Shown one piece after another: positions 1 through 11,056 of a DNA stretch of 64,000 nt. Source of the DNA: Actinocatenispora sp963815125 (lineage in GTDB: Bacteria > Actinomycetota > Actinomycetes > Mycobacteriales > Micromonosporaceae); contig CAWFFM010000004.1 of NCBI GenBank assembly GCA_963815125.1, positions 152,573-216,572 on the forward strand, in the 5' to 3' direction. Below the pieces are notes generated by a model that made no database searches, had not been told where the DNA came from, and worked only from the letters and a program-made list of their open reading frames with translations. Made by a program: the position numbers and the translations under genes. The stretch's first letter is position 1. Each line of letters opens with the position of its first letter.

Positions 1-842
1 AGGCCGTAGCCCTCGACCCGCGGCTGGAATCCGATGGCCTGCAACACCTTGTCGGCTTCCAGGGTCTCCTGCTTGCCGTCCTTCGAGACTGTCACCCGCA
101 GCGTGTCACCGGACTCGTCGATGGACTCCACCCGGGTGCCGGTACGCACCTCGATGCCGAGCCGCTTGTAGCGCTTGCCCAGTTCGGCGGAGACCTCCTC
201 GTCCTCCAGCGGTACCAGCCGGTCCAGGAACTCCACGATGGTGACCTTGACGCCGAAGTTGTGCAGTACGTAGGCGAACTCCACGCCGATCGCGCCAGCA
301 CCGGCGATGATGATCCGCTCCGGCAGCTCGTCGGCCAGGATCTGCTCCTCGTAGGTGACCACCCGGTCGCTGAGCGAGGTGCCGGGCAGCAGTTTCGTAC
401 TGGCGCCCGCGGCGATGATGCAGTGGTCGAAGGTCACCGTCTCGGAACCGCCGTCGGACAGCGCCACCTGCATGGTGTGCGGGTCGGTGAACGTACCGCG
501 CCCGTCGTACTGCTTGATCTTGTTCTTCTTCATCAGGTAGTGCACGCCCTTGACGCGGCCGTCGGCGACCTTACGGCTGCGCCGGAACGCCTCGCCGTAG
601 TCCAGGGTGATCGTGCCGTCCACCTTGATTCCGAAGGTCTTCGCCTGCTGGGTCAGGATATGTACGAGTTCGGCATTGCGCAGCAGTGCCTTCGAGGGGA
701 TGCAGCCGACGTTGAGGCAGACACCACCCCAGTAGCGTTCCTCTACGACCGCGGCGGTCAATCCGAGCTGGGTGGCGCGGACCGCGGCGGTGTATCCGCC
801 CGGCCCGGCGCCGAGGACTACGACATCGAAGTGCGTGCTCAT
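1..842 (-). CDS. lpdA: Dihydrolipoyl dehydrogenase (E3), 3' end cut by window
   Basis: Flavoprotein that reoxidises dihydrolipoamide in the 2-oxoacid dehydrogenase complexes, passing electrons to NAD+. The N-terminus shows the FAD-binding GAGPGGYTAAVRA motif, followed by the redox-active disulfide motif CLNVGCIPSKAL near residue 45. A second dinucleotide-binding glycine motif, GAGAIGVEF, lies near residue 180. About 280 of the usual 460 residues are inside the window; the dimerisation domain lies beyond base 1. The start is the ATG giving MSTHFDVVVLGAGPGG, the normal family beginning. It is transcribed in the same direction as the neighbouring MoxR operon but is separated from it by about 85 bp. 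Confidence 0.96.
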   Translation of the reverse strand, partial: MSTHFDVVVLGAGPGGYTAAVRATQLGLTAAVVEERYWGGVCLNVGCIPSKALLRNAELVHILTQQAKTFGIKVDGTITLDYGEAFRRSRKVADGRVKGVHYLMKKNKIKQYDGRGTFTDPHTMQVALSDGGSETVTFDHCIIAAGASTKLLPGTSLSDRVVTYEEQILADELPERIIIAGAGAIGVEFAYVLHNFGVKVTIVEFLDRLVPLEDEEVSAELGKRYKRLGIEVRTGTRVESIDESGDTLRVTVSKDGKQETLEADKVLQAIGFQPRVEGYG

Positions 843-927
843 TCGACGAATCATATGCTCCGGCCCCTCAGCGGCCATGCTTTCGAAGTGCAGCCCACAC
901 TCCGCCGGCCCCGGCCATCGGAGGGAC

Positions 928-2237
928 CTACAGCCGGCCCGTCGACTTCAACGCCAGGTACGTGTCCGCTACGTCGGCCGGGAACGTGTCCGCCGGCGCG
1001 TCCACCACCAGCACCCCGAACCGGCCCAGCGCCTCGCGGATCCGGGCACGCTCCGCCAGCGACCGTTCCGCCGCCGCCGCCGCGTACAGCGCTGCGGTGT
1101 CCGACCGGCCCGCCGCCATCTCGTCCAACGCCGGGTCGTGCAGCGCGGCGACCACCACCTGATGCCGCGCCGTCAACGCCGGCAGCACCGGCACCAGCCC
1201 CTCGGCCAGCGCGCCCGCCTCCAGCGCGGTGAACAGCACCACCAGCGAGCGCTTCCGCTCGGTACGCAGGATCTCCCCGGTCATCAGCTCGAAGTCGGTC
1301 TCCACCAGCGACGGCTGCAGCGGAGCCAGCGTGGCGGCCAGCCGCGGCAGCAGCGCCGCGCGGCTCAGCCCGCGCAGCACCGCCCGCACCGTCGTGTCCA
1401 CCGCCAGCAGATCTACCCGGTCGTTCGCCCGCGACGCCAGCGCCGCCAGCAGCAGGCAGGCGTCCATCGCCGCGTCCAGCCGCGGCTCGTCACCCACCCG
1501 GGCCGCCGAGGTACGGCCGGTGTCCAGCACGCACAGCACCCGGCGGTCACGTTCCGGCCGCCACGTCCGGACCACCACTCCGCCGCGCCGGGCGGTGCCC
1601 CGCCAGTCGATGGATCGTACGTCGTCACCCGGCACGTACTCGCGCAGCGCATCGAACTCGGTGCCCTGACCGCGACCCCGGGTCACCACCACACCGTCCA
1701 GTACCCGCAGCCGGGCCAGCTTCTCCGGCAGGAACCGGCGCGAAGCGAACCGGGGCAGCACCCGTACCGTCCACGGCGGCGTGGCCCGCTCCGCCCGACG
1801 CCCGACCGACTGCCGGAACCCGAACCGCAGCGGGCCGTACGAGCGCACCGTGACCCGCACCGCCGGCCGGTCGCCGCGCCGGGTCGGGGTCAACGTGCAG
1901 GTCAGGCCGCGCGAGCCGCCGGGCGGTACGGTCAGCCGGCGCAGTGTCGCCGACGCGCCGGCCGACGGTACCCAGGCGTCGCGTACGTCCGCGCGCAGCG
2001 GGCGCGTCGCGTCGTTGCGTACCGTCAGGGTCACCTGCACCGACTCGCCGAGCCGTACCTGTCGGGCGCCCGAGCGGCGCAGCCGTACGGTCCGGACCGG
2101 CGCCGCCGCCACCGTGTCCACGGCCACCAGCGCCAGCACCGCGACCAGGTAGCACAGCAGACCCAGCAGCGGGCGCGGCCACAGCGGCAGGGTCAGCGCC
2201 AACCCGGCCAACAGCGCGACCGGCCGCCAGGTCGGCA

Positions 2238-2238
<1 letters not shown>
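928..2238 (-). CDS. DUF58 domain protein, last gene of MoxR operon
   Basis: A 436-residue protein with two N-terminal membrane segments (residues 5-45), a beta-rich segment resembling CARDB/BatD-type domains, and then the DUF58 core EYVPGDDVRSIDWRGTARRG near residue 220. The C-terminal half resembles a von Willebrand-A fold (VLCVLDTGRTS). DUF58 proteins accompany MoxR AAA ATPases and are thought to take part in chaperone-like assembly of envelope complexes; the exact substrate is unknown. Its ATG overlaps the moxR stop by 1 nt (ATGA-type junction), so it is translationally coupled. The open frame extends further upstream, but that part has no membrane or domain character and overlaps moxR. 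Confidence 0.9.
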
Positions 2239-3270
<1,032 letters not shown>

Positions 3271-3287
<17 letters not shown>

Positions 3288-4668
3288 CGGTGGTGCCCTC
3301 CCTCGTGTCGTAGGCCCGACGGACCAGGTCGTCCAGCTCCGCGGCCAGTGCGTGCAGCTCGTCGTCGTCGGTCGGTACCGGACCGTACAGCGCGGCCCCG
3401 ATGCGCTCGACCGGCCAGCCGGACCGGGCGGCCAGGTCGGCCAGCAGTTCCGCCCGTCCATGGTCGGTGTCGGCGTTCGCCGACCCGGTGCCGGTGCCGA
3501 GCAGCGGTGCCAGCCGGCGCAGCGCACCCGCGCGCAGTGCGTCCGCTGCCGCGTCCCGCGCCTTCGCCCGGTGGTACAGCCGCCCCCGGCCGGTCACCGT
3601 CTCCGTGGCGTGCACCACCACCGGCAGCGGTTCGCTGACCGGCGCACCCATCCGGCGCGCCCGCCACACCGCGAACATCACCGCAGCGAGCAGCAGCTGC
3701 GCCAGTACCGCCCACGACCAGGACGGGAACGTCGTCCACAGTGGATTCGACTGTCCGCCGGAGGCTGCACCGCCGCCCGAGCCGTTGCCGGACCCACCCG
3801 GGCCGGAACCGCCGCCCGGGAGGCGCCCGTCGCCCGTCGGACCGCCCGGCCGGGAGTCGCCCGGCCCGGGCGTGGGACCGTCCGGGCCCGCGGTCCACGT
3901 CGGGCCGGGCCCGACGCCCCGCGGGTCCTGGTCCGGCGGCAGGGTCTCGGCGTGGTGCAGGTTCAGCCAGACCACCCCGGACCGGCCGGACAGCAGCGTC
4001 GCCGCCAGCGACTCGTTGTGGTGCTCGGCCACCCGGTCGTTACGGAAGACGTCCGCAGCACCGAGCAGTACGAGATCCGGGCCCGCCGTCGCCCTCACCC
4101 GGACCAGACCACCCTGGTAGCACCGCGTTCCCGCGCCGGCGGGAACCGGCCGGTAGCGGGTACCGAGTACAGCGGCACGGCCCGCCGCCGGCGCCGGGCA
4201 CCCCGCCCGCACCGCGCCGGTGGTCCATCGGCTGCCCGTCGCGCGTACCGGGAGCCGCTGGTCGACGAGCACCTTCGCCGACGGTGCGACCAGCACCACC
4301 CGGTCGCTGGGCGGCAACTGCAGCAGCTGGGACAGGTACGTCGGCGCCACGTAGTCCGGTGCGGTGACCAGGACCGTATGGCCGCCGCTGCCGGCCGCGG
4401 CCAGCGCCGTACGGGTGTCGGTGTAGCGGTGCACCAGCACCCCGCGCCGACCCAGATGCTCGACGAGGGTCCGCGACCCGATCGCCGCACCCGACCCAGG
4501 TTCCAGGAAGTCGCCCTCGTCCGGTGTCGCGGTGTCCACCGACCGGGCCACCCCGGTGACGGTGAACAGTACGACCACCACCAGCGCGGGCACCGCCCAG
4601 CGCAGAAAACCGCGGTCCCGGGGCAGCAGGCGGCGCATCCGGTGCCAGGCACGCGACCCGGCGCTCAC
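3271..4668 (-). CDS. DUF4350 membrane protein
   Basis: A 465-residue protein with one N-terminal transmembrane helix (about residues 23-43, WAVPALVVVVLFTVTGVA). An extracytoplasmic DUF4350 domain follows (res ~60-235), resembling a glutamine-amidotransferase-like fold (TVLVTAPDYVAPTYL). Then come a Gly/Pro-rich linker (res ~245-310), a second membrane helix (res ~318-335) and a cytoplasmic tail. This layout is standard for the actinobacterial MoxR operon. Its ATG lies 4 nt inside the DUF4129 gene (ATGA overlap). The role is unknown; it is probably a partner of MoxR at the membrane. Confidence 0.87.
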
Positions 4669-5282
4669 CGGGCACCACCCGGAGCCGACAGCGCCCGTGG
4701 TGCGGCCACCTGATCGGCAAGTACCCGCATCCGAGCGTCATGAGCCGCGGTCGCCGGGCGCCGCCCGTACCAGATGCCGGAGAACAGTTCGGCTGCCTCC
4801 CGCATCGGCCCGGCCAGCCCAGGGTCGGCGCCCGCCGCTGCGGCGGCCAGCTCGGTCACCGTCCAACCCGGGTGATGCACGAGTATCTGCCGGTCGACCA
4901 GGTCACGCACCATGGCGCGGAGCCGTTCCCGGACCGCCTCGGCGTAGCGCCCGGCCGCCGCGTACCGGTCCGCCGAGGTACGTAGCTCGGCCGGCGGGCG
5001 GTCCGGCAGCCCGTCGGGCTCCGCCGAGTCGCTGTCCTCCTCCGGGGACGCCTGCGGGTCGGCGTCGCTGCCGGTGCGCTGCCGGCGTCCGGTACGCCAC
5101 TGGTGCCGGTGCGGCCACGCGTACCTCGCCGCGACCACGGCACCCGCCAGCACCAGCACGATCAGCGCCAGGCCGGCCACCCCGCCCGGTACGTGGTCGG
5201 CGAGGTCGGCGACCAGCTCGGTCCACCAGCGCGCGAAGCCACCGTTGGTCCCGGCGGACAGCGGCGCCGACTGCGGTCGCAC
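4665..5282 (-). CDS. DUF4129 domain membrane protein
   Basis: A 205-residue protein with a single transmembrane segment (residues ~36-56, GVAGLALIVLVLAGAVVAARYAW trimmed at its ends) and a C-terminal cytoplasmic DUF4129 domain (ERLRAMVRDLVDRQILVHHPGWTVTELA region, residues ~118-200). DUF4129 is found fused to transglutaminase-like proteins or, as here, as a small separate gene within MoxR operons. It starts directly after the upstream membrane gene's stop codon (0-nt gap) and ends overlapping the DUF4350 gene. The function is not established. Confidence 0.85.
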   Translation of the reverse strand: MRPQSAPLSAGTNGGFARWWTELVADLADHVPGGVAGLALIVLVLAGAVVAARYAWPHRHQWRTGRRQRTGSDADPQASPEEDSDSAEPDGLPDRPPAELRTSADRYAAAGRYAEAVRERLRAMVRDLVDRQILVHHPGWTVTELAAAAAGADPGLAGPMREAAELFSGIWYGRRPATAAHDARMRVLADQVAAPRALSAPGGAR

Positions 5283-6113
5283 TCAGACCACCTCCACGAC
5301 CGAGCGGGCGGTACCCCGGCCGCCCCCCGCCCGGGACAGAGCCAGGTCCAGGCCCTCGGTACGCATCCGGTTCTCCAGGTGTACGCAGGCGTCCAGGCAG
5401 GCCAGCGTCGGGTAGGCGATCGCGTCCACCAGTACCCACGGCGCCGCGGACAGCAGCCGCAGCAGCCACGGGTCGCCGGTCAGCGCCAGTCGGCCCAGCA
5501 GCAGGCCCGCGGCGACTCCGACGGCCAGTCGTACGGCCAGCCAGCCCAGGTAGGCCAGCAGCCGGATACCGCCGGCCCGGCCGGCTCCCGCGAAGACCAG
5601 CCGCAGTGGCCGGCTCAGCACCCCGGTGTCGGACACCCGGTCGGCCAGCAGTACGGGCACCACCAGCCCGGTCAGCGCGTAGACGACGATCCAGCCCACG
5701 CCGCACAGCAGGACGCCGACGCCGGCCAACACCCCGACCACCCCGGCGGCGAGGAGTGCGGCCGGCCAGCGCCGGCCCGGCGCGGTCAGCGTCGACAGGG
5801 CGCCCCTGCCGGCCGGCTCACCGAGCAGTACGCCCACCGCCCGGGCGCTCGCCGGGGCGGCCAGGATACAGATCGCCACGCTCTCCGAGCCCAGCCAGCA
5901 GGCCAGCCACAGCCAGCCGGCCGGGGTCGGCCCCACCGCCTCGGCCAGACCGATCCGGACCATGCCGGCCAGGGTGAACTGTCCGGCCGAGCACAGCAGC
6001 CCGAGCGCCAGCAGTGGCCAGCCGCAGCGGCGCAGCAGCGCGACGGAGGCGTCCAGCAACTCGCCGACGGTCAGCGGACGCAGGGGCAGCACCGTGCCCC
6101 GCGCTGCGTCCAT
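5283..6113 (-). CDS. Polytopic membrane protein, first gene of MoxR operon
   Basis: A 276-residue hydrophobic protein with about six membrane segments. The N-terminus LRPLTVGELLDASVALLRR resembles the conserved start of actinobacterial membrane proteins annotated as glycerophosphoryl diester phosphodiesterase membrane-domain-like. No catalytic phosphodiesterase domain is present, so that name should not be read as an enzymatic function. It is the promoter-proximal gene of the five-gene leftward operon, whose promoter must lie in the 315-bp gap shared with divergent mtrA. Confidence 0.8.
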   Translation of the reverse strand: MDAARGTVLPLRPLTVGELLDASVALLRRCGWPLLALGLLCSAGQFTLAGMVRIGLAEAVGPTPAGWLWLACWLGSESVAICILAAPASARAVGVLLGEPAGRGALSTLTAPGRRWPAALLAAGVVGVLAGVGVLLCGVGWIVVYALTGLVVPVLLADRVSDTGVLSRPLRLVFAGAGRAGGIRLLAYLGWLAVRLAVGVAAGLLLGRLALTGDPWLLRLLSAAPWVLVDAIAYPTLACLDACVHLENRMRTEGLDLALSRAGGGRGTARSVVEVV

Positions 6114-6253
6114 CGGTCACTCCCCGGTCGGTCCGATGCTGCCGTGGTCATCCTGGCACGGCATGCCCAGCACGCTGCGGGGCCGGCGTACCCGCGTCCG
6201 GTCGATGACTCCGGCTACAGTGGCCGTCGCAGAACGTGTACATCACTCTTCGT

Positions 6254-6298
6254 ACTCGGTACGTTCGGAGGATGCGCGCCCGGCTGAACGTACCGAGT
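6254..6298. promoter_or_regulatory. 13-bp perfect inverted repeat between MoxR operon and mtrA
   Basis: The arms actcggtacgttc and gaacgtaccgagt are exact reverse complements separated by 19 nt. The repeat sits in the divergent promoter region about 130 nt upstream of mtrA and 140 nt upstream of the leftward MoxR operon. It could be an operator for a dimeric regulator or a transcribed hairpin. There is no T-tract after either arm, so a simple terminator is less likely. Confidence 0.5.
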
Positions 6299-6359
6299 CC
6301 AGGCCACGGGCCATGGGCGGGTTTCGTACCGGGTGGGTACTGGATGAAACGATAGGGGC

Positions 6360-6431
6360 ATGAGCGATACGCAGCGAAGCGGAGCGCGGCACGTCACCCT
6401 CCGGGGACACGCCCGGAAGGTGACGGCATGA
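6360..6431 (+). CDS. Candidate 23-residue leader peptide upstream of mtrA
   Basis: A short ATG frame (MSDTQRSGARHVTLRGHARK plus VTA) ends in a TGA that overlaps the mtrA start codon as ATGA. A purine-rich gataggggc precedes the ATG directly. Such an overlap would couple mtrA translation to the leader. The frame is short and no homologue is recalled, so it is offered as a candidate only. Conservation of the overlap in related genomes would be decisive. Confidence 0.35.
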   Translation: MSDTQRSGARHVTLRGHARKVTA

Positions 6432-7117
6432 GGGCACGCGTCCTGGTTGTCGACGACGACCCCGCCCTGGCCGAGATGCTCGGAATCGTGCTGCGCAGCG
6501 AGGGCTTCATGCCTTCGTTCGTGGCCGACGGTGAGCGCGCACTGGCCGCCTTCCGGGACACCCGACCGGACATCGTCCTGCTCGACCTGATGCTGCCCGG
6601 GATGAGCGGTCTCGACGTGTGCCGGGCGATCCGGTCCGAGTCAGGTGTACCCATCGTCATGTTGACCGCCAAGAGCGACACGGTCGACGTCGTACTGGGA
6701 CTGGAGTCCGGTGCCGACGACTACGTGATCAAGCCGTTCAAGCCGAAGGAACTGGTGGCCCGGATGCGGGCCCGGCTGCGGCGCGGCGAGGACACCGCAC
6801 CGGAGATGCTGACCATCGGCCCACCCGGCCGGCAGATCACCATCGACGTACCGGCGCACACCGCGACCCGCAACGGCGAGGAGGTCAAGCTGACCCCGCT
6901 GGAGTTCGACCTGCTGGTCGCGCTGGCCCGCAAGCCCCGCCAGGTCTTCACCCGGGAGGTGCTGCTGGAGCAGGTCTGGGGCTACCGGCACGCGGCCGAC
7001 ACCCGGCTGGTCAACGTGCACGTACAGCGGCTGCGCGCGAAGATCGAACCGGACCCGGAGCGGCCGGAGATCATCCTCACCGTCCGCGGCGTCGGCTACA
7101 AGGCAGGTACGGGCTAG
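6428..7117 (+). CDS. mtrA: DNA-binding response regulator MtrA
   Basis: An OmpR/PhoB-type response regulator of 229 residues. The receiver domain has the acidic pocket VVDDD, the phosphoacceptor Asp53 in LLDLMLPG and the KPFKPKEL lysine motif. The winged-helix DNA-binding domain has LTPLEFDLL and ends VRGVGYKAGTG. MtrA with its kinase MtrB controls cell-wall hydrolases, replication and division genes in Actinobacteria, and development and antibiotic production in Streptomyces. The immediately following mtrB and lpqB confirm the identity. A GGAAGG ribosome-binding site lies 7-8 nt before the ATG, inside the candidate leader frame. Confidence 0.97.
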   Translation: MRARVLVVDDDPALAEMLGIVLRSEGFMPSFVADGERALAAFRDTRPDIVLLDLMLPGMSGLDVCRAIRSESGVPIVMLTAKSDTVDVVLGLESGADDYVIKPFKPKELVARMRARLRRGEDTAPEMLTIGPPGRQITIDVPAHTATRNGEEVKLTPLEFDLLVALARKPRQVFTREVLLEQVWGYRHAADTRLVNVHVQRLRAKIEPDPERPEIILTVRGVGYKAGTG

Positions 7118-7120
7118 CCG

Positions 7121-9016
7121 GTGCGGGTGGACGGGGCGACGGGAGACGGGCAGCGGCAGGAGCCGGTGCCGCGCTCGGCCGTCGCCCGGCACTGGCACAG
7201 CACCGTCCGGCGGTGCGTGCTCGCGCTGGCCCGGGCCCGACGGACGGTACGCCGGCACAGCCCGGAACTGCTCGGCCGGGCCTCCGGGATGCTGCGCCCC
7301 TGGCGCCGTTCGCTGCAACTGCGCGTCGTGTCGATCACCCTGGTGGTGTCGTCGCTGCTGGTCCTCGCGTTCGGCTACTTCGTGGCCAAGCAGATCACCG
7401 CGGGGCTGGTGATCGCCAAACGGCAGGCCGCGGTGCGGCAGGTGACCACCGGCGCGAGCAAGGTGCAGCAGCAGCTCTCCACCCTGTCCGGCGCCGAGGA
7501 CCCGGAGCTGGGCAGCACGGTACGGGAGGTCGTCGTCGGGCTCGCGAACGCGCCGACCCCGGCCGGTACGTACGAGGTCAAGCTGGTGTCCGAGGCGCCG
7601 GTGACGGTCACCCCGTACGGCGGCCCGGACGACACCGGCAGGATCGTGGTGCCGGCGCAGCTGGCGCGTACCGTCGCGCAGAAGGGCGCCCTCGCCTACC
7701 AGTTCACCACCGCGAATCCGGACGGCGGTGCCCGGCGTCCGTACCTCGCGATCGGCACCCACGTCGACGTCGGCTGGGCGATCTTCGACCTCTACTACCT
7801 CTTCCCGCTCGACGACGAGGTCTCCGCGGCCAACATGATCCGCAACACGATGGTGGTGGCCGGGGTCGCGCTGGTACTGCTGCTGGCGCTGATCGCCGCG
7901 ATCGTCGCCCGGATGGTGGTGCTGCCGGTACGGATCGCGGCCCGTACCGCGCAACGGCTGTCCGCCGGGCTGCTGCACGAACGGATGGACGTGCACGGTG
8001 AGGACGACCTGGCCCGGCTCGCCGCGTCGTTCAACCAGATGGCCAGCAACCTGCAGAGCCAGATCGTCCGGCTGGAGGAACTGTCCCGGTTGCAACGCCG
8101 GTTCACCTCGGACGTCTCGCACGAGCTGCGTACCCCGCTGACCACGGTGCGGATGGCCGCGGACATGCTCTACGCCGGCCGGGAGGACTTCTCACCTACC
8201 GCCGCGCGCTCGGCCGAACTGCTCGCCGACGAACTGGACCGGTTCGAGTCGCTGCTCACCGACCTGTTGGAGATCAGCCGTTTCGATGCGGGGTTCGCCG
8301 TACTCGACGCCGAGGCCGTGGACCTGGTACCGATCGTGCGCCGGGTGGCGGACGGCTTCGCGGTGCTGTCCGAGCGGTTGGGCTGCCCGCTGGAGCTGGT
8401 ACTGCCAGGCAGTCCGGTCATCGCCGAGGTCGACCCGCGCCGGGTGGAGCGGGTGCTGCGCAACCTGATCGGCAACGCCGTCGAGCACGGTGAACACCGG
8501 CCGGTGCAGATCCGGTTGGCCGCCGACGAACGTGCGGTGTCGATCGTGGTACGCGACCGCGGCATCGGGCTGCGCTCCGGTGAGGAGAAGCTGGTCTTCA
8601 ACCGGTTCTGGCGGGCCGATCCGTCCCGCGCGCGACAGACCGGTGGTACCGGCCTGGGCCTGTCGATCAGCCTGGAGGACGCCCGGCTGCACGGTGGCTG
8701 GTTGGAGGCGTGGGGCGCGCCCGGACAGGGTTCGCAGTTCCGGCTGACCCTCCCGGCCCGGGCGAGGGACCGGATCGTGTCCTCACCGTTGCCTCTGGTA
8801 CCCGACGATGTGGCGGTACCGCGGGTGGTGGCGCGCAACGCGCTGACCGCCCGACCCACCACGATGGCGGTCCCGGTCGCGTCGTACGAGCCTCCCGGTG
8901 GAGCCGGTGACGCGCCCGCACCGGATGCCCCGGAGACCGGCGGCCGGTCGATCCGGGACTCCGACGAGCACCTGGCCGGCAGCGGACGCGGCGGGAAGGG
9001 CGGTACCGATGACTGA
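7121..9016 (+). CDS. mtrB: Sensor histidine kinase MtrB
   Basis: Cognate membrane kinase of MtrA, 631 residues, starting with GTG 3 nt after the mtrA stop. A basic cytoplasmic N-terminus is followed by a first membrane helix (res ~68-92), an extracytoplasmic domain (~95-240) and a second helix (~243-266). Then come a HAMP linker, a HisKA domain with the phosphoacceptor His334 in VSHELRTP, and an HATPase domain with NLIGNAVEH and GGTGLGLSIS. The C-terminal ~100 residues are low-complexity. The gene overlaps lpqB by 8 nt. MtrB activity is known to be modulated by the lipoprotein LpqB encoded next. Confidence 0.96.
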   Translation: MRVDGATGDGQRQEPVPRSAVARHWHSTVRRCVLALARARRTVRRHSPELLGRASGMLRPWRRSLQLRVVSITLVVSSLLVLAFGYFVAKQITAGLVIAKRQAAVRQVTTGASKVQQQLSTLSGAEDPELGSTVREVVVGLANAPTPAGTYEVKLVSEAPVTVTPYGGPDDTGRIVVPAQLARTVAQKGALAYQFTTANPDGGARRPYLAIGTHVDVGWAIFDLYYLFPLDDEVSAANMIRNTMVVAGVALVLLLALIAAIVARMVVLPVRIAARTAQRLSAGLLHERMDVHGEDDLARLAASFNQMASNLQSQIVRLEELSRLQRRFTSDVSHELRTPLTTVRMAADMLYAGREDFSPTAARSAELLADELDRFESLLTDLLEISRFDAGFAVLDAEAVDLVPIVRRVADGFAVLSERLGCPLELVLPGSPVIAEVDPRRVERVLRNLIGNAVEHGEHRPVQIRLAADERAVSIVVRDRGIGLRSGEEKLVFNRFWRADPSRARQTGGTGLGLSISLEDARLHGGWLEAWGAPGQGSQFRLTLPARARDRIVSSPLPLVPDDVAVPRVVARNALTARPTTMAVPVASYEPPGGAGDAPAPDAPETGGRSIRDSDEHLAGSGRGGKGGTDD

Positions 9017-10910
9017 TCGTGCGCCGGGTGCCCGGCAGCGCCGGGCCGCCGTACTGGCGGTCGTGCTGGCGTCGCTGTCCGGGCTGATGGTCGGCTGCGG
9101 GGTGCCGAGTTCCGGCCCGCCGGTGGTGCTGTCCACCGTTCCGGTCAACGGATCCAACGACGATCCGCAGGGCACCCGCAACCAGCCGCCGGCACCGAGC
9201 AGCGCGACCGATCCGCGCGACCTGGTCAGCCTCTTCTTCACCGCGGCAGGTGCCGACACCACACCGGACCAGCTCCGGCAGAACGTGTCGCAGTTCTTCA
9301 CCCCGGGCACCCGCCGTAGCTGGCGCCCCGACCCGGCCGGGATGACAGTCGTCCGGGTCGCCAGTTACACCGTGCTGGACCAGAAGGACGGCGGTGGGCC
9401 CACCCCGACCCCGGATACCGGTGGGAACGTCCAGGCCCGCGCCTCGGTGCAGGTGCTCGGGCAGACCGTGGGCACCCTCAACAACGTCGGCGCGGTACAG
9501 CCGCTGGCCGTCGGCCGCTCCGACCAGTTCGACCTGACACTGCATCTGGTGAAGGTCGACAAGGTCTGGCTCATCACCGATCCGCCGAGCCAGACGCTGC
9601 TCAGTACCGATGCGGTGAGCAACGAGTTCGACGCCACGACGCTCTACTTCGCCAACCCGGACCACACCTCGCTGGTACCGGATCTGCGTTACGTACCGAA
9701 CAGCATGCGGCCGGAGAAGCGGCGCACCGTGCTGGTGGACTGGTTGCTGGACGGGCCGTCCGGCTGGCTCGGCCCGGCGGCGGTCAGCGAGATCCCGGGC
9801 AACACCAAGCGACGCGGCAATGTGGTCGGTACACACAACGTGGTGGTGATCAACCTGACCAGCGACGCCGGCGATGCGAAGAACCCGGCACTGATGGCCG
9901 CGCAGCTGGCCTGGACGTTGCGGCCGCTGATGAACAAGATGCAGATCCGCATCGAGGACCGACCGCTGAGTATCCCCGGCCACTCCGGCACCATCTACAA
10001 CTGGAACGACTGGCGCACCTACAACATCGCCACCCTCGGCGTGGGCTCCGCCGGCTACTACATCGCCGGCGGCCGCATCGTCGCCGCCAGATCGGGTGAC
10101 CAGTTGCCCGGGGTGCTGGCCGATCCGGCCGCCGACCGGGTGGACCAGCAGGTGATCCGGGCCGGTCTGTCGGTGGATGCCAGCCGTGCCGCGCTGGTAC
10201 GGGCCAGCGCGACGAACCGGCCGGAACTGTGGCTGGGCCGTACTACCGGCCGGAGCAACCCGCGGGTCGGCTACACCAGGGCAAAACTCGGTACGGTGCG
10301 CTCGATCGGTCGGCCCAGTTTCCTGGCCGGTACGGGCACCGTACTGGCCCCGGTGGACGGTGCCCTGGTCGCGGTATCCAGCAACGGCAACAAGATTCCG
10401 CTGGATTTCCTGGAGAACCGGGTCAGCCGGCAGGTCACCGCGGTGTCCGTGGCGCCCGACGGTTGCCGGATCGCCCTGGTCGCCGGCGGTCGGCTGTATG
10501 TCGCGCCGCTGCTGGACTCCGGGAACGGCCGACTGACCATCGGTCGGGCCCGGCGGCTCGCGGCAAGTTTCTCCGACATCTCCGGGGTGGCCTGGACCGA
10601 GGAGACCCGGGTGGTGTTCGGCGGTCGTGGACTGACCGGCCCGGACGGGCCGCTGTCCGACGGTCCGCGTGGCGGTGCCTGGGAACTCAGCATCGACGAC
10701 GTGTACTCCGACCTGCTGACCGGTGCCGGCGACAGTGCGGTGCCGGACCAGATCGCCTCGTCCACCACCGATCCGGCGAAGAGCGACTCGCACGGCACCA
10801 TCCTGCTGGCGGCGCACGACCGGATCCTCCAGGTGACCGGCAACGAAGTGGGACCGCCGGTCGGCGCCGCCCAGCCACCGCGCGGTACCGAGCCGTTCTT
10901 TCCCGAATAG
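9009..10910 (+). CDS. lpqB: Lipoprotein LpqB, MtrAB accessory factor
   Basis: A 633-residue exported lipoprotein with an N-terminal signal peptide and a lipobox-like LMVGC (Met at -3 is slightly off consensus). A GerM/N-like domain follows (res ~110-320), then a C-terminal beta-propeller-like domain with SRAALVRAS-type repeats. In mycobacteria and Streptomyces, LpqB interacts with the MtrB sensor domain and modulates MtrA phosphorylation. The ATG chosen lies inside the mtrB 3' end and places the signal peptide at the N-terminus. A longer upstream frame exists but would bury the signal sequence. Confidence 0.94.
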   Translation: MTDRAPGARQRRAAVLAVVLASLSGLMVGCGVPSSGPPVVLSTVPVNGSNDDPQGTRNQPPAPSSATDPRDLVSLFFTAAGADTTPDQLRQNVSQFFTPGTRRSWRPDPAGMTVVRVASYTVLDQKDGGGPTPTPDTGGNVQARASVQVLGQTVGTLNNVGAVQPLAVGRSDQFDLTLHLVKVDKVWLITDPPSQTLLSTDAVSNEFDATTLYFANPDHTSLVPDLRYVPNSMRPEKRRTVLVDWLLDGPSGWLGPAAVSEIPGNTKRRGNVVGTHNVVVINLTSDAGDAKNPALMAAQLAWTLRPLMNKMQIRIEDRPLSIPGHSGTIYNWNDWRTYNIATLGVGSAGYYIAGGRIVAARSGDQLPGVLADPAADRVDQQVIRAGLSVDASRAALVRASATNRPELWLGRTTGRSNPRVGYTRAKLGTVRSIGRPSFLAGTGTVLAPVDGALVAVSSNGNKIPLDFLENRVSRQVTAVSVAPDGCRIALVAGGRLYVAPLLDSGNGRLTIGRARRLAASFSDISGVAWTEETRVVFGGRGLTGPDGPLSDGPRGGAWELSIDDVYSDLLTGAGDSAVPDQIASSTTDPAKSDSHGTILLAAHDRILQVTGNEVGPPVGAAQPPRGTEPFFPE

Positions 10911-11056
10911 CCTGCGCGCCACCGTAGCTGGCGCCAACTGGCGCGATAGCACATCGGCGGGCGACCCGCCCTCTGTCGTCCACAGCGGCCGACTCGTTGT
11001 CCACAGGCTGCGTCCCGGCGCTGGGCAACCGTCGACGGGCGGGGCACGGTGGTCCG

